A DNA stretch of 64,000 nt from Mytilus trossulus (lineage: Eukaryota > Mollusca > Bivalvia > Mytilida > Mytilidae). Each line of letters opens with the position of its first letter. Position 1 is the stretch's first letter. A program made the translations under genes and the position numbers. Shown piece after piece: positions 1 to 13,300 of this stretch. The notes beneath the pieces were generated by a model that was not told the DNA's origin, searched no databases, and saw only the letters and a program-made list of their open reading frames with translations. Location of the stretch: the NCBI RefSeq assembly GCF_036588685.1, contig NC_086386.1, positions 44,439,878 to 44,503,877 of the forward strand. The letters run 5' to 3'.

Positions 1-200
1 CAGGATTTTCTTATCCCAAGCATAGATTACCTTAGCTGTATTTGGCACAATGTTTTGGAATTTTGGATCATCAATGCTCTTCAACTTTGTACTTGTTTCG
101 ATTATAAATATTTTGATATGAGCGTCACTGATGAGTCTTATATAGACGAAACGCGCGTCTGGCGTACTAAATTATAATCCTGGTGCCTTTGATAACCTAT
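1..200 (+). repeat. Interspersed repeat carrying a hammerhead ribozyme, copy 1
   Basis: This stretch closely matches 5699-5900 on the same strand and, in reverse complement and more diverged, 18620-18790. It is cut by the window start. It runs from a GGATTTTCTTATCCC segment through a CTCTTCAACTTTG segment to a hammerhead core and ends near CCTTTGATAAC. It lies beyond the 3' end of the minus-strand B-box/Mieap-like gene. The family is a dispersed, probably retroposed element; no protein is encoded. Confidence 0.85.
122..165 (+). ncRNA. Type I hammerhead ribozyme core, copy 1
   Basis: All invariant core positions are present. CTGATGA is at 128-134, a 3-bp stem II GTC/GAC (135-137 with 145-147) closes a 7-nt loop, and GAAA is at 148-151. 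Stem III is the minimal palindrome ACGC/GCGT (151-158), and C159 is the cleavage-site nucleotide in a GUC triplet, with predicted scission between 159 and 160. Stem I pairs 122-127 with 160-165 (4 Watson-Crick and 2 G-U pairs). A loopless, very short stem III is typical of metazoan hammerheads that work best as dimers, as in retrozymes and Penelope-like elements. Activity is inferred, not shown. Confidence 0.8.
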
Positions 201-963
201 TAGCTGTATCTGTTTAATTCTAGATCTCTAGTTCGATGGGATAGCTGCGTTCAACATACTCCTCATATTTTAGTTATTTGGTGAGAAAACAGCATCTATA
301 TAGTTGAAAATAAAGTTTAAGGATATTGCTTACTTCTTATCTGTCTTCATAAGACGTGTCTGTATAAAATCAGCCTTGAAATTATAAAGGATCGAGACGT
401 CAAAAGGACGGACACAATTGGTTACCATTTAAGATGACAGTATGTTTAAAAAACACGTCCTCTAAACGTAACACATATGTTAATCTAAGTGTTGTAGTTT
501 GATGATTAAATACCTTACTTTCGGTTTAGGAAGTTATGAAAACATAACTTCCGTTTTTCACGAAATATGTCAACAGGAGGATTAAATGACAATAACCTTG
601 ATCTGTAAACTTTGAACTATAAAAATATTCTGTCGACGATTGTGCAAAGGCCTTATGTTGCTTAACACCTGTCTTACCTTCATAACCATTATGTTATTTT
701 CCGAATAGTTAGCACCTCACACTTTTTGACATCAAATTAAAAAGAAAAGGTAACTGGGTATAGTTATTCACCTTTAATGGGCCGTTAAAACCAGACCAGA
801 GTAACTTTGAAGCTACACACTCATACATGGTAAATCAGAAGTCGATATCAAAGAATTCCAAAAAAAACCTGGAAGAGAAATAGGACATAATATTTTCATT
901 CAGGGTTTTACTATTGAACTAGTTGAATTGAGTCGCAGCAGCAGATCATATTTTTATATTGAT

Positions 964-969
964 TTTATT
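964..969 (-). terminator. Candidate polyadenylation signal of the B-box/Mieap-like gene
   Basis: On the minus strand the hexamer AATAAA lies about 63 nt beyond the stop codon whose last base is 1032. It is the first such hexamer after the stop. Distance and sequence fit a short 3' UTR; the cleavage site itself cannot be seen. Confidence 0.5.
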
Positions 970-1031
970 ATACTTTAAATACTCTTTTATGGAATTCTTT
1001 TGGTATATTCTTATACTGAGGTTCACTGCAG

Positions 1032-1340
1032 TCATTGCTGCCAGTATGCTTGGACAACACCTTTATAGAGCAATGGTCCGTCTATGTGCAGGAACATTGC
1101 TGGCCAAACTACGTATCTAACTTTGTCACCACTCCGTACAAATTCTTTATATATGTTTTTATCAAATTTTGAACCTGGTTGAAGATCTTCCTCCAAATGC
1201 ATATTAGGATCCTGAATAGCCATTAACCAACAAAGACGAATACACTTTTCAAAGAAAGGAGTTTTCATTAATGATAATACCAAATGTTCGTTCTTGTATT
1301 CATATTCCCAGTCATGCAATACCATTTTCTCTTGAAGAAC
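1032..1340 (-). CDS. Exon 12: end of the Mieap-like domain and stop
   Basis: It enters in phase 0 after acceptor TAATTCAG and encodes residues 717-818 and the stop codon. Key motifs are LCWLMAIQDP, a DKNIYKEF segment, VVWPAMFLH and GVVQ, the conserved C-terminal signature I associate with Mieap proteins. Confidence 0.8.
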   Translation of the reverse strand, partial: VLQEKMVLHDWEYEYKNEHLVLSLMKTPFFEKCIRLCWLMAIQDPNMHLEEDLQPGSKFDKNIYKEFVRSGDKVRYVVWPAMFLHIDGPLLYKGVVQAYWQQ

Positions 1341-4300
1341 CTGAATTAAGATGTTAGAAATTATATTTTAAATACGTTTTGAACAAGTTGTAAATTTTAA
1401 TCATTTCATTGGTTTTCTTCTAATTTTAAGATTCCATCTGATTTTTAGACCTGCAATTACTATTTGACTTTGAAAATTCATAAGACCCACATTGCGTCAA
1501 TGTTTTAAAATATATAATGTATACACATGGAAAAAAGTATTGCAACACCAAATTGAAATTGAAATTAAAAAAACATTTTTTTATTTTTTTGGGATATAAT
1601 TTGGTAAAATAGAACTACTTAAACATTATTTAAGCATCACCTGAGTTTAATCAATAAATATCGACTCGGTAAGTTATCTGCACATGCAGCTACTGTACCC
1701 GTAAACAGCAAAACAGATGTTTTCATCCTCATTGTTTTCAACACTTTAAATAACCAAGTTTTTAAAGTTATGTAATAGACACCTCGTAATGGGTCCTCGA
1801 CAACTCTAAACTGCAGCAAGATGACAGATTATCAGCATGAGAGAAGCAAGGATGTCGCTGTAACAACTGCACGTATTGTTGGTCATCACCACTCCACTAT
1901 GAGAATAAAAAATGGCACTAAACGATGTTAAAGACCTTCCGAGATAAAGAAGACCCCCTATACCATTTGTTAGGGAAAATCAAGCATAATAAAGGTTGGT
2001 CAGAAGGAAACCCATTGCATACAATACAATTCCAAAAAGAGAGTGGTTGGCATACAGGAGTCTTTTAACAAGAACTGTTCGAGATCGACTCATCGCTACT
2101 GGTTATCGTGCGATAAGACCATTGCGGAGACCTTTGCTTACGAACAGACACACAGTTTTCCGTAACCAATGTAGTGTAGAGCTCGCTAAAATTGAAAATT
2201 AGCATCGTGGAGGAAGATTTATTGTTCCAATGGAATTCGGGTCATCTTCCTTGGACGGATCGTCGCCCATATTTGAACCATATCGAGCATATATTGGACA
2301 CTTTTGGGTGGAAAGTGCGCAATAGGACACCCCAGTTCAAACACATCATGAAATAAACAATGTCCTTAATCAGAAATGGTTGCTGCTATTTTAGCAACAA
2401 ATTAGTCGATTTTTGGCAGGATTCAGAAGACGTTAAGATGCGATTATCCGTTTGAATGGAGGCTGCGCACAAAGTACTAATGCTTTGGCGTTTAACGATC
2501 AACCATGATCAATCATAATTTTGAAATGTCTGGCATTGTAAAGTTCGACTACAGTCAAAGTTGTAAAATGCATTTTTTTGTACAAAAAACACCTCATTTT
2601 GTTATTAAAATTGTGGTTATCTAAATCCTTTTTTTTCAAACAATTTTTGTTCGTTTCAATGCCAATGTTATCATAAACTATGTTTCAATAATATTATACA
2701 AATATCTTATATATCATCCAAAAAAAGAGGCTGATTTTTCAAGTTTTGAAAAATCAAGGTGTTGCAATACTTTTTTCCAAGTAATTGCATGTTCGAATAA
2801 GTTGATAGATAGGACTCATATAAAATAAAAGAAATTTCATTATGAACAGTAAAAACAAAAGCTGCATTTCAAATCAATATCAATTTTATTGAGGAATACA
2901 TGATCATTATACAAAAAGTTGCAAAGAAAGACAAGTACATGTAAAAACGTTATAATGTACTAAATCTAAATACATCTGCTAAGAATAAATTTCTTGTCTT
3001 TCTCCATATCTTTAATTAATATATATTTTTAAGTAATCTAATTGTATATATTTACTATAATAACGTTTACCTGATTTTCAAGAAGGAAATTTACGCTTTT
3101 CTCGGTACTCTGTCTTCTGATTTGAATGATTTCCTTACACACAGGAAATGAAGCAGATTCGTCATTCTTCAAAAGGGTGAGAAGTACTCAATAATAAGTA
3201 TGGTTTTAATTGAAAAACATAAGTGACTACACAATCCACTAGGACGTGTGTTTTACATATCATTTGCAGATTACAAAGTTATAAAGCTGAAATCAGTTAG
3301 TCTGGTAAAAAAATATTTCTGGTCTGCTTTAAACCATTTGTTTACTCCTTATTCGAAGTAGGTAAATATAAAAAAGAAAATCATAAAAATACTGAACTCC
3401 GAGGAAAAAATTCAATCGGAAAGTCACAAATCACATGGCAAAATCAAATGACAAAACACACCAAACGAATGGACAACAACTGTCATATTCATGACTTGGT
3501 ACAGGCATTTTCAAATGAAGAAAATGGTGGATTGAACCTGGTTTTTGTAATCTCACGACAAAACCTGATGTGCAATTGACCACTTTACTTCAAAATTTAG
3601 ATGCCTTTATAGACTCGAATTATATTATAGTTTGTGTTCACACCAACGGATATGCCCTATTTATATGTCAGACTATTTATTCTAAAGAACAATAATGTTA
3701 TTGGAAACAATGATTAAAATTCCATGTTATTCCTAACCATATTCATTAAATTCTTATTTTTGTTGACGAATAATTACAAATTTTAAAGGTGTACTGAAGT
3801 TTTTGTATAAGAATCACATGTCTACGTATGAACGTGTTGAGACTATTATGTTTTTGCATTCCTCTAAATAGCTATAGCTATTTTTCATAATTTTGTGCCT
3901 AAGTAGCAATTGTCTACATAAAGTATAACTTACATAATTAATATCTAAGTGAAGTGTCGTCGAAATACTTTTTCTGATGATGTTCAGTTGTTCAGTAGAA
4001 AAAGACACACATTGATGAAAAGTGCACTAAAAAAGAATTATACATAAATATATATCAAATATCTATTTACCCCATTTATCCTTACTTCAAAAATATATAA
4101 TAATGCAGTGTGCAAAAAAGGGAAAAAAACACGTTTAATAATTCATTTGCAAAATGTGTATTTATATTGCTTCTATTTTTTTCTTTAAACTGTTAAGCGT
4201 TTTCTATATTTTTTTACAGAAAATTATGTTTTTGACAGCAATCAAGAAATCTAAAATAACACAATATCTGACTTTGTCCCTAACATCAAAAGAAAATCGT

Positions 4301-7300
4301 CAAGCTATCGATCTCTTTATTTTATATTAAGTATTTAGATTATAAAAAAGAGGAAGATACCAGAGGAACATTCAAAACTCATACATCGAATTACACTATA
4401 TAGCTAACAACACGATTGTATAAATACTAAAGACGACGAAAAGAGGTACAAGTTTACTAACAAAATATTTATAATCTAAAACAATTTAGGATAATATCAT
4501 AGTGCCATGAAGGATACTTTGATCCTGCTGCACTAGTTGCATCCATCGTGTTACTCAAACTCAAATTTAGTATGATTCTCAATCAAAGGAAAGAAGAATC
4601 GACTGTAATTATGTAAATTTAACAAAATATTCGTGAAGGATATTTAATTTGTAAATATAATTAAAAAACAGTCATGAATTAACTAATACATCCCAATACT
4701 TCAGCATCTGCGAAACAAACATTTGTATAATCTACTCCTATTATCTCAGTATACTGTCTTATTATAGTGGTTTCCGATTAGAAAATTACACTGAAGTTGC
4801 AATAACGGTAGTAAAAGATGAAGGAAACTGGTAGTTTATGAACTATCTGCTTTACAATGCATCTTGTACAACTTACAGGTAAAAACGTGACCCCTTATCT
4901 TGGTCCGAAATTTCTATAATGTCTTAACCGAATGCGTATGAACTTTCTAAATAGGTAATAGATATATTAACGACAATTGTATATACCATTAATATTCTGT
5001 ACAAATGACGAATAACAATTTCCTCGATTTCGGATGAATCCATGCCAGGATAATATTCTTTGACTTCGACAGTGACATCCATTGCATCTGTCCATTCATT
5101 ATCATATAGTTCTCCGTACATTTCACCAATCTTCATTGGCCGATTCGGATCACCAAGATCTGTTATAGCTGGATTTCCAGCTGTCAATTTTTCACCTGCA
5201 ATACTGCTCAGTCTATGAAATAAACAATAAGTGTATTTTTTATTATTTTTAATCTAAGTTAATAACAGTTAATAAAATTGAGACTGGAAAAGGGGAATGT
5301 ATCAAAGATACAAAAGCCTGACCAATGAGCAGTAAACAGCCCTAAGCCACAAATGGTTGTTCAATACAGCGAGAAATCCTGCATCCGGAGGCGGGTCTGT
5401 TTTTTATATTTCAAATATCATACACGTAAAATCCACGATTGAAGTAACATTGTGACCTATTTCGACGCAAGTGGTTTAAAGAAACCTAAGCTTTTAGTTT
5501 TGAATACAAGAGTCAATATGTTGAGCTTAATAACACCTATACTTTTATATGCTAAGTGTAGTAAGCAAACATAAACATAAGTTAAGTAGACAAACTCGCT
5601 AACATCCACATGCAACTAAAACAATTATCCTGGAATATCAATAATGTGGTCATTTTTATAAATTTCCAGTTAGTAAAACTTTGAATTTTTTGAAAAAATA
5701 AGGATTTTCTTATCCCAGGCATAGATTACCTTAGCCGTATTTGGCACAACTTTTCGGAATTTTGGATCCTCAATGCTCTTCAACTTTGTATTTGTTTGGC
5801 TTTATTAATATTTTGATGTGAGCGTCACTGATGAGTCTTATGTAGACGAAACGCGCGTCTGGCGTACTAAATTATAGTCCTGGTACCTTTGATAACTATC
5901 CTCATCATGCATGATTGAAAACGTGTTGCGTTGCATGTAAGTCGTAGAATGTAAACGTTAAGTCCAATCAGTACTTAATTGTATGGCCAAGCTCAATGAA
6001 GACTAGTCTGAATTCTAGTTTATTTATAAATTCGATATCAATTACCGTTATATTAATGATTTTGTTTACGTAGATATAATCAAACGAAGAATGCTTAATA
6101 GGTATAGAACCACTTATACTGTCGTTCAGGAAAAACTATCAAGCAGGTCGTACAACTTTTAAACAAAATACTTCCTACGCATAGTGTACTAACGTTTTCA
6201 TTTTATGACTTTCAGCTTCGGGTCAGGGGATATAAACTCTAATCCAGAAATTTCACAGTATATACCCTTTGTGAGACCTGAATGACATATAATATTTAAT
6301 TCAATATTATGTAAAATCTGTCTGTAGTACTGGACAGGATAAAACTTATATAATATTAAGAAAAGTGCAAATTTTATAAAAGAATAATAGGGCAAACAAT
6401 GGCGGTATTACATTACCGTCTTTCAAGAAGGAAGCCGTGGTTGAATTAAAAAAAAATGGACATGATTTATACAACACACCTTGTTTGCAAGTCATCTTTT
6501 TCGTTTCGTAAAGATTGAATTTTGTCATCTTTTTCTTTTTTTAAAGCGGATATCTTATCATCTTTTTCCTTCAATATCAACTTCAACTGTTTTTCCTTTT
6601 CTTTTTGCTGTTCCAACTGTTTTTGAAATGAGCTGAATATGAAAAAGAGGTGGATTTGTTCATTCACTTAAAATATAATTGCATTACTGATAAATATATT
6701 CTGTTACATTTATAATATTTATTCACCAAATATTTAAATATTTGGACAATATTATAGAAATTTCATCCAAATGGTCTAACCAACAACTACGGAAGTTAGT
6801 ATCTCTTCTATCCTAGTAGCTACAATATTCTTTCTGATTCACATTTCAAAGAATTTCGCTATGTATGCTATCAATGCAATTAAACATTAACTGTAGCAGG
6901 GAAAACAATTTGTATTCACACACCAAATTGAATGTTTAGATGGTACGACAGTAGATTGGATTATTGGTATAAGAAGACGAATACCGGGACTAGACCTACG
7001 TCGCTGCATACAATTGATTGAAGTTACGTGTATACTGGAGCATAATTGATTATTCCCTCTCACTGAAGCCAAGATAATTTTGATGATAATTTTCTATGTG
7101 TAATGCTTGTTGAAAATTTTCAAACTATCGGCAAACAAGAAGGGACTGTATGATGGGTGTAAAAGTTGCTATTTTCTACAACATTATCAAGCTGCAACTG
7201 AATATTTGAGTTTTGCTCTTCATAGATACCAAGAAAACTTGTGGGGAAATTCCTTGTACAATTCATTTCAAACTGACGGCTGCATGGCATACGTTTAAAT

Positions 7301-10300
7301 TGCTTACACCCTACAACTCAGCGTTTTTCAAGCTATAGAACAAATAAAGTATACCTTTTCGTTGAGCTATATACACTTTGATAAAATTTATTCGGAGGGA
7401 TAGATAGATGTACTGACGAACGGAGTTCAGTAGTTACAAGACATGGTTTCGCCCTTGCCAAAGTTTGATAGAAAATATGTGGTAACTGTTGATATTAAAG
7501 GGATACTCACTATGCTTGTTGTCTGTCATTTATATGGAATTGTAAACATTAGATAGCAACAAAATATGAAAATAATATTGAGTTATCTTGGTATTGAAAT
7601 ATCAAAAAAAAACAATGATATATTAATAAATTTTAAAATACCTTAAAATTTTGTCCTCCTTTTCTCTCATTCCGCGTTGAATTTGTTTATCCTTCATGAT
7701 AATATGATTATGCAAAGAAGCCTTTTCATGTTGAAGCAATATTACAGTTTCTTTCTCCTTGGCAATACTAAGTTCAGTCATATATAGAATTGATAGAATA
7801 AAATGATACTTTGGAAGGTAATATATAAATATAAGCAACAGTAGTATACCGCTGTTCAAAACTCATAAACCCATGGACAAAAAACAAAATCGGGGTAACA
7901 AATTAAAACCGAGGGAAACGCATTAAGTATAAGAGGAGAACAACGACATAACACTAAAATGTAACACATTCAGAAACGGACCGAGCATCAGACAAAATCC
8001 CACGATAATAACAAATATAACAATATATGTATACATATCAAAATTAAATATGACACTTCTTACTCGTCAAAAAAATTGTTGTTACTGTGTTATTAAACGG
8101 AACTGTTTGAGACGATTTAAATTTTTCCACTATATTTAGATAATTATAGCGAAATCAACTTTTGCTTGGTGGAGTCTATCAACGTAACAAACAAAACCTG
8201 ATGGAATTGCATGCACTCCAAACGGAGACCGAATGCATCAATTGGGCAAGAGTCTCTTGCTATTCATTAATAATTACAATCAATAGGACACAATATATGA
8301 GTTTCAACTATTCTGATATCTAAAGATTCTTAACTGCTAAATGATATCGCTAGTGAGTTGACACTCATATATATCAATCAACAAATTTGTGATGGTGGCC
8401 GTAAAACTTATGTAATGTCAATTTCAGTCAGTCTTGCTCATATCACTGTTTGATCAGATTTGTGTTTGATACACACCCTTGCTAAAGAAATTCATATATG
8501 GTAAACATGCATTGTGATGTATCAATAGAGATATTTACATGGCACTTTATTAAACAATTACTCTTTAATTTAAACATTTAAATAAATTTATGAATAGGCA
8601 GTTCACGCTCATGAATAATTTCCTTTTTTTCATTCTTTCAAAAATTAAATACGAAGGAAAAAGATAACCTCATTTGTACATGTAATTAAATGATTAATGC
8701 TATAATCATTTTTTTTACGATAATGCTTGCTTCTAGAATACGGTACATTTATTGGATGTTCGTATAAATATATTAAGCTATAAGTAAGTAGAAGATTGAC
8801 CTGACGTTAGAAATTGTTGTGGTATTTATACTACGACTCCAGCAAGTCCCAAAATGCTCTGTTAGAATACTGTCAAAGGTCTTACGGACAAGCTATAAAA
8901 CGGATGTATGCGGTAATCATCGACGTAGCAGCAAGTTACAGAAATAAAAGGCAAAGACATCTGGTTTTATATTTTTGCCGAATTTATATGGACTTTTTGT
9001 TTTATTGCTTGATTTTTGTCAATCGTATATATATTATAATTTCATTTTTTTTAACTTATTATTTAGTTGATTTGGAATCTTCTGTAAGTGTATTTTCTTT
9101 TAAATATTCATCATGTTCATAGTATCATCGCCTTTGGATATTGGTTAAAAAAATACATTTGGAATTATAGTCAGGACACAGATTACTCCAAATGTAAAAT
9201 TTATTCAATTAAGTACGATATGTATAGATTATTACATGGCATTTTTCATATCAAACCCTTTATCGGCCCAAGGTTGTGATATCAGCCCAAGAGCCGAAGG
9301 CTCGAGGGCTGATATCATGAACGAGGGCCGATAAAGGGTCTGATATGAAAAATGACATGTAATTATCTTTTTATCATATACTTCAGCAGAAGATATTCAG
9401 ACAAGAACTATTAAAACTTAATTTTGTTTGTCTTTGCACTTTCAAAAATATTTTCAGACAACCAAAGCAAATTCTTTTCTTTAATTGTTTTGTTGATATA
9501 ACAAGCATTTTATTTGTTTTGTCATGTTCTTTATTAATATTGTCACCTCATTTAAATCTTTTAAAACAACTTTAACTTAATTCATTTATGCTCCTCAACT
9601 ATTTTTGGAAAAGTCTGATCACTTGCCGTTTTCCGCGTTCTGTTGTCGTTTTCAATCAAATTTCCGGAAATGCACGAAGGTGCATGTGATAAACGCCACG
9701 GAAATTAACGGAAAGGCATGTGATAACATTCCGGAAGCAGTCAATAAAGGTACCTTTATCAGCCCGCTATGGAAATTCTTAAGAATCTGGTCAATAAACC
9801 TAGTAATCCTTTCATAGCCTTTTGATATTTTCAAATGTTATTGAACTGTAAAATTTTAGTAATATTGTATACAAGTATATGATAACAATATATCTCGTGG
9901 GGTTAATACTCAAGTTATCGCACATGGCAATAACACTTAACCTATGATTTATGCTCAAAAATGAATATAAGGAAGTAAAACTGAAATAGCATAATAATGA
10001 AATGATCTAAAGTTTTATACATGTAGACACTATTGAAATATGCATCAACTCAGACCATTATCCAATAATAAAATACCTTAAATTTTTGTCTACATTTTCT
10101 TTCGTCACTCGTTGAATTTCCTTATCTTTCATAATAATATGATTATGTAAAGTAAGCCTCTCTCCCTGCAGTTTGGCAACTTTCTCTTTCTCCTCGGCGA
10201 GACTGGATTCAGTAAAACAAAAATTGTTGTTATTTCTTGAAATTTTTCAGAATGATTGCATAGTGCTTTTATTTAAGAAAACAACATCGTCATCTTTAGT

Positions 10301-13300
10301 GTACACATTGTGAATGTGCAGTTACAGATCAAAACTGTTTGTGTGCAGGTATATTGATGTTATAAGTATGTTCCCAGCATATTGTTACTATGGAAATTAA
10401 TTTTCAAAGAATTGCATTTCAAATTCAATATAATGTCTCAAACCGTATTAACATTTCAAAGCTAAATTGATTAAGATTGGTAAGTGTTAACGCCACTTTA
10501 TGGACAGAGGAAACAAGATTGCCAGTAGAGAGCTACCGACCTTCGGTAGGAAAACTAACATTTTCTTCTCAATCAAGATTGATGTCGAGCACACCAACTG
10601 CTGCTGGATTCGAACTAATAGCTCATGGTGATATAAGACTAGTAATTCAGTAGTTGGACTACTAAATCGCTTGACCAACGAGGTACCAGATATGTCAAGA
10701 TATAAAGTAGAAATAATAGATAGTTTATATAACATGTATAACCCAAAACCGAAGTCTGAATTCTAGCCTACCTGAATTGTAATTCTGTATTACGAATTTC
10801 TAATGCCTTAAACTCGATTTGATTCTGCTCTTGTGCTTTCTTCATCTGATTAAAGGTAACTGTTTTTAGTTTTTCCATTTCCTTGTGTTTGGAACTATAT
10901 TCTCCTTCTTGTTTTAACAGTTTCAATTCCATTATTTCTATCTCTTTTGTGTATGTTTCTCTAAACAAAAAAAGTTTCATGTAGAAAAGATTATATGGAT
11001 TGTATATGTTTTAGTTAATTTCAAATGAATATCATCTAGTTGAGTACGATTGTGTAGCGGATTAGATAAATAATGTAACAATTAATATCAATTTCCGTTG
11101 TGGGAAAAGTTCTATAAAATGTTTTTATATAGAAATCAATAACTAAAATAAAGCACTTTTATATATCAAGTTGAAAATATTTGCAAAGCACAACAGTATA
11201 TACCCATCTTTATCGTTTAATAAATGTTGTAGAATAGTATCAACGACGCTGTTCGTGAACGTGTTTTTAAGAATATGTTTTGGGTCAATGTTGTGTTGTA
11301 ATATATCAATATATACATCATTGAAAGAAAATCATTATGTTCTGCTTCAAAATGTCCTAAAATTGGGTAGCAGTAGTTTTACCTGCTCTATCTGAAATCT
11401 GATTTATTTATTATCGATGAAACAAAATATTTAGCTACATAAGATTAGTTAGCTAAGAGAGTCAACTGGTGCAGAGGGCTGTATTCTACAATGGCCGTCA
11501 ATTGGGTTACTTTTTTAAAACATTCAGAATATTGTTGGGGTCGAAAGAAATATTTAAAACGGAACTGTTCAAAGCCAGGATATCATTTATTCTTATTTTT
11601 ATTTTTTAAATACTTTTCTATATATTTAACAATTTTGATTTTATTATTACATTCGTTTGTCCTTCGTCTTCATATCTAATTCAAATTGAGTTCTTATTTC
11701 TGCTTCTTTTGAGTCTATATCAATCGTCCAACTTGCGTATTTGTGATTTAAAGTCTCCAAATCTTTTTCCTTATCAAAACTGAAAATCAGAACATTGCCG
11801 CAACATTACATACATCGTTAACGCAATTTACTTATATTATAAATATTACAAAAACATCATTTCTGTTAACGTTGTCAGTAACACAAACACTAATCTGCGT
11901 TGAACTTCGACGTTAGTCCGATTCATAGTTTAAAATTCAAAATAGTCTAAATTGGAAGTAAAATCTGAAACTGCTAATTTAGAACAGTCACATTTAATTT
12001 ATTGGAAACCTTTATTTTTGACTCCATCAAGCGTTAAAAATATAACGTAAGGGTACCCAAATTGCACCAAGTACCCAAATTGCACCTATTTGGAAAAAAA
12101 TAGCAACGATAATCTTACAAGATTTCATAGAGACTAAACAATTTGTGTTTTTATGATTTGATACTATGGACGTCTTTCAACAAAGGTAAACATATTTAGA
12201 TATACACAAAACGTTCACAGTATTTATCAACAGATTGACTGTATACTGAAAAAGCAAAATGTACGAAAACGTCACCATGCGACGTAATCAAAACGTCATC
12301 TTTTTAAAATAAGCAAATACAATATATTATAAGTATCCATTTCGTAAAATATGAAGAGTAAGCATGGACTATAATCCAACTGTTCAAAATATTTCAAGAA
12401 ATTAAACAAAAGCTCGGTTATTAGACTTTTGACGATGTGAATTTCAGCATAGAGGCAATTTGGGTACTCCTCATTACAGAATCATGGATAGTTTGGAGGT
12501 TGATTCAAACCCATTTTTTTATGACTCAATATGAATTAAAAATTGAAACTGGTGTGACTTAACAATAAAGAAGGATAGGGCTACAAAATAAACACAGTAT
12601 GGACATTTTTTTCTTGATCATAAAAAACGTAGGTGAAAAAACTGTCAAAAAAGGTGCAATTTGGGTACCGTCACGTTATGTAGAATTCTCGAAGATTTTC
12701 TGACGTTTATATCCATTTTTATTTCGATGAGATTTGTCCTGTTGATATCGATATCCTCAATTTGATATACTATGAAAATGAATCTTAACACTATAGTTGT
12801 CTAAAAAGGAGGATGTCAACTAAAGCAACAACGAATCTCAAATATGTGTTTTAGGGATAATTCTTTGAACACTACACGGGTGCCACATGTGGAGTTGTTT
12901 ATGTGTACCATTCCGGAGCACATGAGATCAATTTCATTTTTGGTGGGATTCGTATTGCCCAGTCTAAAGTTTTCTGTTGTTTACTATTGTTTATATATTG
13001 GTCTTTTTCTATTTTAGTCATGGCGTTTAAGAAAATCTACGTATGAGCCTCTGGTATTTTTAACCATTCTTTTATAAATGTTATGTTTTAATACTATGTA
13101 CATCATTATTTAGGAAAACGTATGATACACATGAATCGAAATCATTATACACTATATTAACACATATTGTACTTATGTCAAAGGAAGTGTCAATTAAGCT
13201 TTTAAAATAAATCGGCTTACCATTCATTTGTTTTTTCATGCATGTACTTCAGAATATACTCAGTTTGTTGCTTGACGACTTCCATTTCAGGAGCTACTTT

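Noticed and set aside
1-5900. Hammerhead copies 1 and 2 as the two ends of one retrozyme or Penelope-like element
   Set aside because: They are 5.7 kb apart with host exons between them, far more than a retrozyme monomer, and no reverse transcriptase lies between.
11995-12680. GCACCAAGTACCCAAATTGCACC near 12063 and its partial reverse AGGTGCAATTTGGGTACC near 12651
   Set aside because: These form a possible inverted pair about 590 bp apart, but the match is short and no further extension or target duplication was found; not enough to call an element.
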